Source: Luteibacter anthropi (GTDB lineage: Bacteria; Pseudomonadota; Gammaproteobacteria; Xanthomonadales; Rhodanobacteraceae). Taken from it: a DNA stretch of 64,000 nt. Below the pieces are notes generated by a model that saw only the letters and a program-made list of their open reading frames with translations, searched no databases and was not told the DNA's origin. Of this stretch, positions 55,366-64,000 are shown in pieces. A program made the translations under genes and the position numbers. How positions within the stretch are numbered: the stretch's first letter is position 1; each line of letters opens with the position of its first letter. Location of the stretch: contig NZ_JAARLZ010000004.1 of the NCBI RefSeq assembly GCF_011759365.1, positions 62,001-126,000 on the forward strand, given 5' to 3'.

Positions 55366-58300
55366 ATGGGAATCGATCCTCGCATTACCGGCGCCAAGGG
55401 CGGCGGTAGCTCGCACACGCCTGTCGAAGCGCCTGACACCCTGCGTTCGATCTCTTATTTCCAGATCGAGGACGCACTGTCGGAAGGTGAAATCGGCGGC
55501 CTGGTCAATGGCCTGCAATCGGTACGCCTCGACGGTACGCCGGTGGCGAATCCCGACGGCAGCCTCAACTTCAAGGGTGTCTCCGTCCAGGTACGCGCAG
55601 GTACCCAGGACCAGAGTTATATCCCGGGCTATGGCTCGGTGGACAACGAAATCTCCATATCCACCGAGCTGAAGTCCGAGTCGCCATGGGTGCGCGCCGT
55701 CAACAATACGCAGTTGTCCGCCGTGGCCATCACCTTGCAGGTCGATGCACTACAGAAGAACAACGCCAAGAACGGTGACATCAACGGCTATCTCATCCAG
55801 TACGCCATCGATGTGTCTACCGACAACGGCGCTTACCAGACGGTCATCAACGGTGCCTTCAACGGTAAGTCCAGCGGACCTTACCAGCGTACGCATCGCG
55901 TCGATCTTCCCCAGGCTACCGCCGGATGGAACGTGCGCGTGCGTCGCCTGACCGCGAACGCACACAGTGCGACCACGGCGGATACAACCCGGGTCGTATC
56001 GATGACGGAAATCATCGATGCGAAGCTTCGCTATCCCAATACCGCGTATGTCGCCATCAGCGGTGACGCGTCCCAGTTCCAGAATATTCCTGTCCGTTCC
56101 TACGTCTGCTTCGGTCGCCTGCTTCGTGTGCCGTCGAATTACGATCCATCCACGCGAACTTATTCAGGCGTGTGGGATGGCTCATTCAAGGCCGCGTGGA
56201 CCGATAATCCGGCCTGGATCCTCTACGACATGGTGTCGAACAACCGCTTCGGCCTGGGCGACCTGATCGATGCGTCGCTTGTGGACAAATGGGAGTTGAT
56301 GCGCATCTCGCAGTACTGCGACCAGCTCGTGCCGGATGGCAAGGGCGGGCAGGAGCCCCGCTTCCGGTGTTCTGTCTACCTTCAGAGCCGCGAGGACGCC
56401 TTTCGCCTCATCGGTGACATGGCTTCCGTCTTCAGTGGCGTCAGCTACTGGATGGGCGGCGCGATTACCACCGTTGCGGACATGCCGCAGGATCCGGTGT
56501 ACACGTACTCGGCCGCGAACGTCATCGACGGCAACTTTTCCTACCAGAGCAGCCCGCGAAAGACGCGCTTCACCACGGCCCTGGTGACATGGAACGATCC
56601 GGAGAGCAACTTCCGGCAGCGCGTCGAGTATGTGTCCGACGATGCGGCCATCGCGCGATACGGTATCCAGCCGACCGAGTTCGTTGCCTTCGGCTGCACG
56701 AGCCAGGGCCAGGCCCACCGACGGGGGCTGTGGTCGCTGCGTACCAGCCAGTACGAAACCGACTCCGTGACCTTTGCCGTGGGCCTGGAAGGCCTGCGCG
56801 CGGCGCCGGGCCAGATCATCCGCGTGCAGGATCCGCATCGCGCGGGCATGCGACAGGCCGGTCGTCTCAGTGCGGCGACGACCACCACGGTTACCCTGGA
56901 CAAGGCTCCCGGCGAAGCGGTGGTTGGCGACACCCTGACGGTGCATCTGCCTGGTGGTATGGCCGAAACGCGTACGATCACCGGCATCGACGGCCTCGTC
57001 TTCACCGTGAGTCAGCCGTTTACCGATGCACCGGTCGCGGAATCGGTATGGACGGTGGAAAGTGCCACCCTGCAGACGCAGACCTATCGCATCCTGAGCG
57101 TTAGCGAAGATACCGGCCAGAATGAGATCCGCTTCACGATCAATGCTGTCCAGCATAACGCCAGCAAGTTCGAGTCGATCGACAAGGGTGCACAGATCCA
57201 GGTGCCCCCGATCAGCAAACTACCCGTAGGCGCACAGGTACCTCCCTCCAACGTCCGCATCGGCGGCCACGTGGTGGTGGAACAGGGCATTGCAAACAAC
57301 GTGATGACCATCGAGTGGGACGCGGCCAAGGATGCGGCCAGTTACAAGGTCGAATGGCAGAAAGACAACGGCGCCTGGATTCCGGCGGGTACGGTAGCGA
57401 CTACCTCGATCGATGTGGTGGGTGTCTATACCGGTACCTACGTTGCGCGGGTGACGGCATACAACGCGGCAAATACACCGTCGCTGGCGGCGATGAGTGC
57501 CCCCACGGCGATCACCGGCAAAACGGGCGCGCCGCCGGCCATGACCAGCTTGAGCTGCCAGAGCCTGGTCTTCGGTATCGGCATCAAGTGGACGTTCCCG
57601 GAAGGCGCCACCGATACGCAGCGTACGGAAATCTGGGCAAGCACCACGCCGCAGCGCCCGGACGCAGATAACCCTGCCGTCGTGCCATATCACCTTGGTG
57701 ACTATGCGTATCCTTCGAGCAGCACGGAACTTCACGGCCTCATGGCCGGCACATCGTTGTACTTCTGGGGTCGTCTGGTCGACAAGGCCGGCAATATCGG
57801 TCCGTGGTATCCACAGACAGGGGCGATCAACGGCCAGAGCAGCAGTGATGCGAGTGCGATTCTCGACGTACTCACGGGTCAGATCGAGAAGGACCAGCTC
57901 GCCCAGGATCTGCGCAGCACCATTGACTCGGTGGCTGACCTGCAGTCGTTCGTGAAGCCGCCGGCGCCCTGGGACACCACTCACGCTTATGCAGTGGGTG
58001 ATGCGGTCAGCAAGGATGGCCGGATGTACCGTGCCCTGGTGGCGGTGCCATCCGGAGGCGTCGTACCCGGTACGGATTCCCATACCTGGCAGGATGTTGG
58101 CGCGGCGGTCCAGACCGCTACCGGCCTTGCGCTGGGCATGGCGGATACTTCGCTCAAGGTCGAGCAGCTGGATGGCGTGGTCAAAGCCACCGCCGAGAAG
58201 ACGGACTCCGTTTACGCCGAAGTGAACCCGATCGGCGCGGGCGAGATGACCGGCGAGCCGGCTGGCAGCGTGACGCGCATTCCGTCGGCAGGCTTTTATG

Positions 58301-58959
58301 TGCAGACGATCGCGCAGGTCGATAACGACCACGCTCTCGGTCGCCGCATCGAGACCACGCAGGCCCAGATCGGCGATGTCCGTTCGGCAGTTACCGTGGA
58401 AACGCAGGCGCGCATCGATGGTCAGAATGCGCTGGCGTCCCAGGTGACCTCCGTGGATGCCAAGGCAGGGACGGCACAGGCCACGGCACAACAGGCGTTC
58501 AATGTGGCTGCCGGCCTGGATGGCAAGGTATCGGCAACGCTCAGCTCGAAGGTGGCCATTACCGCAGACGGCCAGTATTACTCCGCCGGCTATGCGGTGG
58601 GTATCGACAACAGCACCGGACCCGTCCAGTCGCGGTTCCTGGTCATGGCGGATCGCTTTGCAGTCTTGCCGAGCACGGGCGGCGGATCGGCCGTTTCTCC
58701 ATTCGTCATCCAGAATGGCCAAACCTTCATCAACCAGGCGCTGATTGGCACCGGCTGGATCACGAACGCGATGATCGGCAATGTCATCCAGTCCACGGCC
58801 GTGGACAGCACCGGCAATCCGGTATGGAAACTGGACAAGAGCGGACAGATCAGCCTGCGCAGTTCGTCAGCCGCAGGGCGCGTTGAGCTGGACGGTACAG
58901 GTGGGCGCGTTTACGACGCGAACGGCACCTTGCGTGTTCGCTGGGGTATCTGGGGGTGA
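55366..58959 (+). CDS. Tail tip attachment protein J-like (central fibre/host specificity)
   Basis: This 1197-aa protein is the tail tip spike/host-specificity protein of lambda J type. The N-terminal part (LRSISYFQIEDALSEGEIGG) and the core (NAVQ-type beta domains, two fibronectin III-like domains around 620-790) are typical. The end carries a beta-rich C-terminal part with collagen-free repeats. The ATG at 55366 is the first after the terminator. It follows K and I as in lambda. Confidence 0.85.
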   Translation: MGIDPRITGAKGGGSSHTPVEAPDTLRSISYFQIEDALSEGEIGGLVNGLQSVRLDGTPVANPDGSLNFKGVSVQVRAGTQDQSYIPGYGSVDNEISISTELKSESPWVRAVNNTQLSAVAITLQVDALQKNNAKNGDINGYLIQYAIDVSTDNGAYQTVINGAFNGKSSGPYQRTHRVDLPQATAGWNVRVRRLTANAHSATTADTTRVVSMTEIIDAKLRYPNTAYVAISGDASQFQNIPVRSYVCFGRLLRVPSNYDPSTRTYSGVWDGSFKAAWTDNPAWILYDMVSNNRFGLGDLIDASLVDKWELMRISQYCDQLVPDGKGGQEPRFRCSVYLQSREDAFRLIGDMASVFSGVSYWMGGAITTVADMPQDPVYTYSAANVIDGNFSYQSSPRKTRFTTALVTWNDPESNFRQRVEYVSDDAAIARYGIQPTEFVAFGCTSQGQAHRRGLWSLRTSQYETDSVTFAVGLEGLRAAPGQIIRVQDPHRAGMRQAGRLSAATTTTVTLDKAPGEAVVGDTLTVHLPGGMAETRTITGIDGLVFTVSQPFTDAPVAESVWTVESATLQTQTYRILSVSEDTGQNEIRFTINAVQHNASKFESIDKGAQIQVPPISKLPVGAQVPPSNVRIGGHVVVEQGIANNVMTIEWDAAKDAASYKVEWQKDNGAWIPAGTVATTSIDVVGVYTGTYVARVTAYNAANTPSLAAMSAPTAITGKTGAPPAMTSLSCQSLVFGIGIKWTFPEGATDTQRTEIWASTTPQRPDADNPAVVPYHLGDYAYPSSSTELHGLMAGTSLYFWGRLVDKAGNIGPWYPQTGAINGQSSSDASAILDVLTGQIEKDQLAQDLRSTIDSVADLQSFVKPPAPWDTTHAYAVGDAVSKDGRMYRALVAVPSGGVVPGTDSHTWQDVGAAVQTATGLALGMADTSLKVEQLDGVVKATAEKTDSVYAEVNPIGAGEMTGEPAGSVTRIPSAGFYVQTIAQVDNDHALGRRIETTQAQIGDVRSAVTVETQARIDGQNALASQVTSVDAKAGTAQATAQQAFNVAAGLDGKVSATLSSKVAITADGQYYSAGYAVGIDNSTGPVQSRFLVMADRFAVLPSTGGGSAVSPFVIQNGQTFINQALIGTGWITNAMIGNVIQSTAVDSTGNPVWKLDKSGQISLRSSSAAGRVELDGTGGRVYDANGTLRVRWGIWG

Positions 58960-58960
58960 T

Positions 58961-59269
58961 ATGGCGTCGGGATATCAGGTTTTCGATGAGCGCGGGCAGG
59001 TCGTCCTGGATACGACGGCGCGTACAGGACGCATTTTAGGATCCGTGAAACTGCAAGGCGCTGTCGGACGAATGGATATTCCCGGCATTGAAGGCACGCC
59101 TTTTGTGTTGGTGCCTCAGTGGCCTAGGTCAATGGGCAGCGGGCAGTTTGGAAATGCCTCCATGGGGGGATCCGTGTCGTTCTCCGGAGCGACGCTTTCC
59201 TGGTCGTTCAACACCGGGTTCGGTACCACGTTCACCGGATCGACCCTCGTTTACTACGGAGCTTATTGA
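58961..59269 (+). CDS. Small post-J tail protein, family 1
   Basis: This 102-aa protein begins MASGYQVFDERGQVVLDTTART, the same pattern as the next protein (MSVGYQVLNDAGGILLDAN). It is beta-rich with a Gly/Ser/Thr-rich end. It resembles the small proteins that follow J in tailocins and may be a tail-tip decoration. Its stop overlaps the next start (TGATG). Confidence 0.6.
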   Translation: MASGYQVFDERGQVVLDTTARTGRILGSVKLQGAVGRMDIPGIEGTPFVLVPQWPRSMGSGQFGNASMGGSVSFSGATLSWSFNTGFGTTFTGSTLVYYGAY

Positions 59270-59964
59270 TGTCGGTCGGCTATCAGGTATTGAACGATGC
59301 AGGCGGCATCCTTCTGGATGCGAACTATCCCAATCTGGCTCTTATCGCAAAAGGTACGGTGAACATCGGAACGAATACCTATGCAGGTGGCTGGTACGGT
59401 CAGTTAAACGTACCTGATACAGGCCCGTCCATGGTGTTCATACGTAGCCCGGGCTTCGCCGCGGTCCTGGGGGTGGACGCCGGCGTGATCCAATACTACC
59501 TGGGCAAGGGGTCGACGAGTTTCGATTACTGGGTTTTCGGGCCACCGCAGGACGTCGGCGCGAGATTCGGCATGCAGGTCTTCACCGATGACGCCCGGCT
59601 CGCCTTCGATGCGGCACAGCGATACCTGCGGGTCATCGGTTCGATCAATACGAACACCGGCCTGATCTTTCCGGATCAGGGTGGTGTCGGTCCCGTTCAG
59701 TCCTTTGCATTGCCGGGCGGAACGCCGGCGGTATGTTTTGTCGATCCGGGGTTCCAGTATCAGGTACTCACGGGCGATGGCGTATGGGGCGGCTTTACCT
59801 TTCGCACCGTTGCGCAATGCGCGATGCGCATATCGGGACAAAGCCTGGATATTGCACTTGTCCAGAACGTCGGATCACTTGACCTGCCCGGCAATGTCCG
59901 GGTGAACACCCGGGGAGGCGGTGCACCCATATCGGTCATTCTCGCGGATGTATCGGGGTTCTGA
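59269..59964 (+). CDS. Post-J tail protein, family 2
   Basis: This 231-aa protein shares its first 20 residues' pattern with the 102-aa protein before it and then continues with a longer beta-rich body. No family is recognised with confidence. By place it belongs to the tail tip or fibre module. Confidence 0.55.
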   Translation: MSVGYQVLNDAGGILLDANYPNLALIAKGTVNIGTNTYAGGWYGQLNVPDTGPSMVFIRSPGFAAVLGVDAGVIQYYLGKGSTSFDYWVFGPPQDVGARFGMQVFTDDARLAFDAAQRYLRVIGSINTNTGLIFPDQGGVGPVQSFALPGGTPAVCFVDPGFQYQVLTGDGVWGGFTFRTVAQCAMRISGQSLDIALVQNVGSLDLPGNVRVNTRGGGAPISVILADVSGF

Positions 59965-59997
59965 GGGCGCCTTTCGCATAGTGAAATGGAGTAAATC

Positions 59998-61176
59998 ATG
60001 CAGTTCTCCAGAGTCGATTTTCGTCCGATCGCCAGTAGCGGAGATGACGTAACGGCAGCCCTGAAAAAACTCGATCTCAACTTCGGCGACCTGCAATCGG
60101 CACTCTCCGACAGTGGTGAGATCGGTGCCAGGCAAATCCAGCTTGAGGCGAAGATGAATCGCCTGGCGACCTCGATGTCGGCCTATCGCAACCGCCTAAT
60201 CAACGGAAACTTCGATTTCTGGCAGCGTGGATCGTTGGGTACCGTTCCAGCGTCTTCATCGCGTTTTCTGGCGGATCGCTGGCGCGTAAGGACGGTAGAG
60301 TCGAAGGTAGACGTCGCGCGCGTACCGCTTGGCGTGTGGGCACCTGTCTTTCCAGGATGCGGCCGTTACGCCTTCCGTGCGACGGTGTCCAGTGCGGGTA
60401 CGCAGAGTTCCTATGCCGTGCTGGCACAGGCCGTCGAAGATGCAGCAACGCTGGCAGGTGGAAAAGTAACCTTGTCGTTCTGGGCCTACGTCAGCAGCCC
60501 GGCCGGCATCGGTGTCGAGCTGGTGCAGAGCAACGGAGGGAATGTGACCACCGGTATCGGTTCACGCAAGTTCGTTGCCTCTACCGTCGGTACCTGGAGC
60601 CGCTATGCGACGACGATCGACGTGCCGGCGTTATCTGCACCAGAAGGGTCGGGTGATAACCTCCAGGTGATCATCTGGCTGGATGCAGGAAGCGATTTTG
60701 CAGCGCGGTCCGGTGGTGTCGGAAACCAGTCGGCAACCATCTGTATTTCGCAGATCCAGCTTGAAACGGGAGACCAGCTGACGTCGTTCGAGCGCAGGCC
60801 TTATGCGATCGAACAGCAGCTGTGTGAGCGCTATTTCCAGAAGAGTTTCGATATCGACCAGCCCCCCGTCAGTACGATCTCGGCACAGCCCAGAGCAAAC
60901 ATGGTGTATGCCGATACCGGCGTGGTGGCCTCCGTACCCTTGCGTGTCCGCATGCGGGTACCGCCAGCGCTGACGTTCTGGGGATCATCGACCGTTCCGT
61001 CGTCCGGCAACAACTGGGTGATTCTTTCCGGGACAGGGTGGCAGGCAGGTCAGACGGCGCCCTTCATCGTGACGGAAAGCGAGTTCTCGTGCACGACGAT
61101 ATTTCCTCCGGGCGGGTTCAACACCATCAAATCCATTTACGTCCAGGGCAGCTGGACGGCAGACGCGGAGTTATGA
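59998..61176 (+). CDS. Tail fibre protein 1
   Basis: This 392-aa protein has the array N-terminus MQFSRVDFRP then GDDVTAALKKLDLNFG, which should attach it to the tail. A carbohydrate-binding-like core begins LINGNFDFWQRG-ADRW and continues to LDAGSDF. A variable domain follows after about residue 280 and the end is GSWTADAEL. GGAG lies 7 nt before the ATG. The next gene, 1 nt later, is a fibre-assembly chaperone. Confidence 0.82.
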   Translation: MQFSRVDFRPIASSGDDVTAALKKLDLNFGDLQSALSDSGEIGARQIQLEAKMNRLATSMSAYRNRLINGNFDFWQRGSLGTVPASSSRFLADRWRVRTVESKVDVARVPLGVWAPVFPGCGRYAFRATVSSAGTQSSYAVLAQAVEDAATLAGGKVTLSFWAYVSSPAGIGVELVQSNGGNVTTGIGSRKFVASTVGTWSRYATTIDVPALSAPEGSGDNLQVIIWLDAGSDFAARSGGVGNQSATICISQIQLETGDQLTSFERRPYAIEQQLCERYFQKSFDIDQPPVSTISAQPRANMVYADTGVVASVPLRVRMRVPPALTFWGSSTVPSSGNNWVILSGTGWQAGQTAPFIVTESEFSCTTIFPPGGFNTIKSIYVQGSWTADAEL

Positions 61177-61177
61177 A

Positions 61178-61552
61178 ATGGCTCGTTACCAGCTGACATC
61201 CAATCCCGGCTATGTGCATGACACTGAGACCGGTGCATTCGTACCTCGTACCGGTACTTATCAATCTGATCTGTTCCAGGCATGGCTCGATCAGGGCCAC
61301 GTTCCCGATCCCGTACCTGCCCTTTCTCCGGAAGAAATCCTGTCGTTCAATATAGGACGCCAGCGTGACCTGCTCCGTAGCGCTGCCGAGGCCATCGCTC
61401 CGCTGCAGGATGCAACCGACCTTGGCGTTGCCACACAGGAAGAAGCCAACGCGCTCAATGGATGGAAGGCCTATCGCGTCCAGTTGAACAGGGCGGATAC
61501 AAGCGTGGCAAACCCTGCATGGCCGGCTGTACCCGGCCAATCGGCGGGCTGA
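61178..61552 (+). CDS. Tail fibre assembly chaperone
   Basis: This 124-aa protein has the Tfa-type C-terminal pattern WKAYRVQLNRAD ... PAWPAVP. Such chaperones help fibres trimerise and are paired with specific fibres. It lies between fibre 1 and fibre 2; it might serve fibre 1 only or the whole array. Confidence 0.8.
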   Translation: MARYQLTSNPGYVHDTETGAFVPRTGTYQSDLFQAWLDQGHVPDPVPALSPEEILSFNIGRQRDLLRSAAEAIAPLQDATDLGVATQEEANALNGWKAYRVQLNRADTSVANPAWPAVPGQSAG

Positions 61553-61554
61553 CG

Positions 61555-62700
61555 ATGCAATTCTCCAGAGTGAGCTTCGTTCCGGTTTCCATCGGCGGTG
61601 ACGACGTCACCGGTGCCCTCCGAAAGCTAGATCTCAACTTCGGCGATCTCGGGCAGTCCCTCGGCAACGCTGCAGGCATGAACGTCGGTACGGTCGAAGG
61701 TAGCGTTGCGGCGGGAAACGATGACCGGTTGACCAGGGATATCTGGCGCAACAAGATACTCAATGCATCATTCGACGTGTGGCAACGCGGGCCGGGGCCG
61801 TTTACGAACGGTTATACCGCTGACCGCTGGCTTACCACCAGCGCGGGAAATACCTGTGTCGTGGATCGATTCCCACTAGTGGCAGGGGCCTCGTCGTCAC
61901 GTAATGCCGTAAGGTGTTCAGTGGCATCTGTACCCGGCGATGGCAGTTTTTCCGCGCTACAGCAACGTATCGAGGATGTGGTCACGCTTGCCGGGAGCAC
62001 GGTGACTGTGTCGTTCCTTGCATCGGCTTCCTTGGATGGCAAGCGCATCGGTGTCAACCTGGAGCAGAACATGGGGCCCGGCGGCTCCGCGGTCGTGCAA
62101 CTTCCGGGGCAGTCAATCGCCCTTTCCGGGAGCCTGCGTCGATACACACTGCACTTCGATCTTCCATCGCTATCGGGCAGGCTCATCGGGGCATCGGGAA
62201 GCGATTTCCTGGAATTGATCTTCTGGTTGGATGCGGGTCCTTCTTTTGCCATGCGGTCGGGATCCATTGGCCAGCAGAGTGCGACTGTCTATATCAGCGA
62301 TGTGGAGGTGAAGCCCGGCACCGTGGATACGGTCTTCGAGCGTCGGGATCGCGCGGCTGAACTGGCCTTATGCCAGCGTTATTACGAGAAGAGCTACAAC
62401 CTGGAAACGAAGCCGGGGGCGATCGAATGGCAGGGGCGCGTTTGCATCGACAGCAATGGTATCTCGCATGGCACGACCATCATCATGAAGGAGGGTTTTT
62501 CTGTAAGGAAACGGAAGTCGCCCGTCATCACGGGATACTCTGCCGTCGATGGAGCCGTCAACCAGGCAGCTCAAAGTGATAGTTCGAATACTGGCCTGGG
62601 GATAAGGGTGGTCGGTGAAAGTGGCTTCGAATGGTTCGTGAACAACGCACCTGGTGCCGGTGGCGCTTATTTTCACTGGACGGCCGACGCTGAGCTTTGA
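61555..62700 (+). CDS. Tail fibre protein 2
   Basis: This 381-aa protein shares the N-terminus (MQFSRVSFVP, GGDDVTGALRKLDLNFG), the ILNASFDVWQRG-ADRW core and the HWTADAEL end with fibre 1. The part between about residues 285 and 370 is different, so target specificity would differ. It starts 2 nt after the chaperone stop. Confidence 0.82.
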   Translation: MQFSRVSFVPVSIGGDDVTGALRKLDLNFGDLGQSLGNAAGMNVGTVEGSVAAGNDDRLTRDIWRNKILNASFDVWQRGPGPFTNGYTADRWLTTSAGNTCVVDRFPLVAGASSSRNAVRCSVASVPGDGSFSALQQRIEDVVTLAGSTVTVSFLASASLDGKRIGVNLEQNMGPGGSAVVQLPGQSIALSGSLRRYTLHFDLPSLSGRLIGASGSDFLELIFWLDAGPSFAMRSGSIGQQSATVYISDVEVKPGTVDTVFERRDRAAELALCQRYYEKSYNLETKPGAIEWQGRVCIDSNGISHGTTIIMKEGFSVRKRKSPVITGYSAVDGAVNQAAQSDSSNTGLGIRVVGESGFEWFVNNAPGAGGAYFHWTADAEL

Positions 62701-62771
62701 TGCTCGGGGGCCTCGTCCAGCACAGACCGTGCTTTCACTGACTCATCCGCCGGCCCTATGAGGATATTGCA

Positions 62772-63923
62772 ATGAACTTCTCACGTGTCAGCTTCCAGCC
62801 GATCCAGACGGGCGGCGACGACGTCACGGGTGCCCTGCGAAAACTGGATCTGAATTTCGGATCGCTTGCCTCGGCATTGGGACCGGTATCCGCCATGAAT
62901 ACGGGGACCGTGGCCGGTACCGTGGCGGCGGGTGATGATCCCAGGCTTGTGTGGGGCGGATTCCGGAATGTACTCATCAATCCGTCGTTCGACATCTGGC
63001 AGCGGGGCGTGGGGCCCTTCTCTGTGGGCTACACCGCTGACCGTTGGCTGGCCAGCAATGTCGGCCTGTCCTGCATCAGCGAAAGAATTCCCATGTCACT
63101 CGACGTGTCGACGTCGCGCTACGCAATCCGGCATACCATCGCGTCGACTCAGGCAAGTAACAGCTATTCTGTCTTTCAACAATGCATTGAAGGCGTGGGT
63201 ACGTTGGCGGGACGAACAGTCACCGTATCGTTCCTGGCATCGGCTTCCGTTGCGGGAAAGCGCATTGGCGTAAATCTGGAACAGTATTTCGGCGCTGGTG
63301 GATCCGCGGCTTCCGGCGTCGCAGGACAGTCGGTGAGCCTTGACGGTACCTGGCGTAGGTATTCATTGACTTTCGACCTGCCTTCGATCAGCGGGAAGGT
63401 GCTCGGAGCCGATCACACCGATTTCCTGAAGCTGAACATCTGGCTGGATGCAGGTAGCAGCTTCGGCCCGACATCGGGATATGCCGGACAGCAGAGTGGA
63501 GTGGTCTGCCTTGCCGATGTGGAGCTGAAGGCCGGTGAGGGGGATACCGGGTACGAGAATCGCCCGCTGGCCCTGGAACTCCAGCTTTGCCAGAGATACT
63601 TCGAGAAGTCCTATGGCATGGACGTGCGTCCCGGTACGCCCCAGGCAGGCGGATTTCTGAATGAATGGACGCCCGGACTTGCTTCGGCGGTGGCGTTCAG
63701 CCGCCCCGTGTACTTCAGGGTACCCAAGCGTGTGACACCTGCCATCACCTTGTATGCCAGCGTATCTGGTGCATCCGGAAAAATCTCCGACGGCGGTGCC
63801 GCAACCGACATCGCCGCCGCCATCTACACGGCGACCGATTCGGCTTTCACCTGGACTTCCACTATGAAGTCCACAAACCAGATCAATTACGGCATGCACT
63901 TTACTGCGGATGCCGAGCTATAA
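62772..63923 (+). CDS. Tail fibre protein 3
   Basis: This 383-aa protein is a close relative of fibre 2 through its first 280 residues (GGDDVTGALRKLDLNFG, LINPSFDIWQRG, SFLASASVAGKRIGVNLEQ) and shares the end FTADAEL, but has its own variable domain. GAGGAT precedes the ATG. No chaperone gene follows it before the next fibre. Confidence 0.82.
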   Translation: MNFSRVSFQPIQTGGDDVTGALRKLDLNFGSLASALGPVSAMNTGTVAGTVAAGDDPRLVWGGFRNVLINPSFDIWQRGVGPFSVGYTADRWLASNVGLSCISERIPMSLDVSTSRYAIRHTIASTQASNSYSVFQQCIEGVGTLAGRTVTVSFLASASVAGKRIGVNLEQYFGAGGSAASGVAGQSVSLDGTWRRYSLTFDLPSISGKVLGADHTDFLKLNIWLDAGSSFGPTSGYAGQQSGVVCLADVELKAGEGDTGYENRPLALELQLCQRYFEKSYGMDVRPGTPQAGGFLNEWTPGLASAVAFSRPVYFRVPKRVTPAITLYASVSGASGKISDGGAATDIAAAIYTATDSAFTWTSTMKSTNQINYGMHFTADAEL

Positions 63924-63948
63924 CGAATCCGATCGGGGGAATCTGGTA

Positions 63949-64000
63949 ATGGAATTCAGCAGGGTAGATTTTGGCGCCATGAAGGATGGCGGGGACGATG
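63949..64000 (+). CDS. Tail fibre protein 4, 5' end only
   Basis: The 17 codons before the window ends read MEFSRVDFGAMKDGGDD, the same N-terminal motif as the three fibres before it. It shows that the array continues to the right. Confidence 0.75.
   Translation, partial: MEFSRVDFGAMKDGGDD

Larger units (their letters stand above)
45466..64000. mobile_element. F-type tailocin-like (phage tail bacteriocin) locus
   Basis: The region has regulators, a lysis cassette and a full lambda-like tail module from the tail tube (V) through G/GT, tape measure, M, L, K, I and J to tail fibres. No integrase, excisionase, replication, terminase, portal, protease or capsid gene is seen. This matches the layout of F-pyocins of Pseudomonas aeruginosa, where a repressor, a TraR-type zinc-finger gene (PtrB) and lysis genes flank tail genes. 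The right end is outside the window. A cryptic prophage with a deleted head module is the alternative, though the tail genes look intact and under common control. Confidence 0.75.

Noticed and set aside
45466-64000. A complete inducible prophage
   Set aside because: No head, packaging, integration or replication gene can be found in 18.5 kb, and tail genes follow lysis genes directly. The unseen right part leaves some doubt.

Overview
The window is GC-rich chromosomal DNA from a gammaproteobacterium. Gene content and order fit the Xanthomonadales, most likely Rhodanobacteraceae such as Luteibacter, Dyella or Frateuria: pilR-pilS beside sucCD; bamD-rluD-pgeF-clpB; aspS-yebC-ruvC-ruvA and ruvB-ybgC-tolQRAB-pal-cpoB-queE-queC. 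The genus is inferred from synteny and protein character, not from a search. No tRNA, rRNA or CRISPR array was seen.

Region by region. 1-5063: a two-component pair of PilS/PilR type (pilR runs off the left edge), then sucC-sucD and a strong terminator. 5064-13600: REP-type repeats, a secreted metzincin-like protease, then a minus-strand operon (DUF819-type permease, NlpC/P60 endopeptidase, dipeptide epimerase, L,D-transpeptidase-fold protein) facing a divergent D-Ala-D-Ala dipeptidase. Together these look like a peptidoglycan-peptide salvage module. nadE follows. 13600-21956: bamD, rluD, pgeF, a block of mobile 134-bp repeats, otsB-otsA, and clpB with a sigma-32-like promoter. 21957-39560: housekeeping genes (fmdB-type regulator, a DUF3011 protein, aspS, yebC, ruvC, ruvA, kup, ruvB, ybgC, tolQRAB-pal-cpoB, queE, queC). 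Between kup and ruvB sits a small accessory island with two exported unknown proteins and a truncated paralogue of one of them. 39551-45408: an AraC regulator with a divergent MFS exporter, a secreted M4 metalloprotease, and another AraC regulator divergent from an FMN reductase plus a 51-aa XapX-type membrane protein.

45466-64000 is the most interesting part. It is a phage-tail locus of non-contractile (lambda/F-pyocin) type with no integrase, replication, terminase, portal or capsid gene visible. The order is: small unknown genes and an XRE repressor on the minus strand; an operator/promoter region with repeated palindromic sites; a TraR/DksA-type zinc-finger gene; a 159-aa unknown; a TTGACA element followed at once by a terminator; a lysis cassette (holin, SAR-type endolysin, Rz with Rz1 embedded); a second copy of the TTGACA element and another terminator; then tail tube, G/GT chaperones with a T-TTT-TTC frameshift site, an unusually short tape measure, M, L, K, two tandem copies of I, J, two small related proteins, and a tandem array of at least four paralogous fibre genes with a fibre-assembly chaperone. 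The best reading is an F-type tailocin (phage-tail-like bacteriocin) derived from a lambda-like late operon that lost its head module. The array of fibres would set or broaden target range. The array continues beyond the right edge of the window.

Three repeat systems are scattered between genes: REP-like TGTAGGAGCGCGCC elements, often as inverted pairs; about 134-bp elements with GTCGTTCC/GGAACGAC ends; and a nested 37-bp tandem repeat inside the second family.
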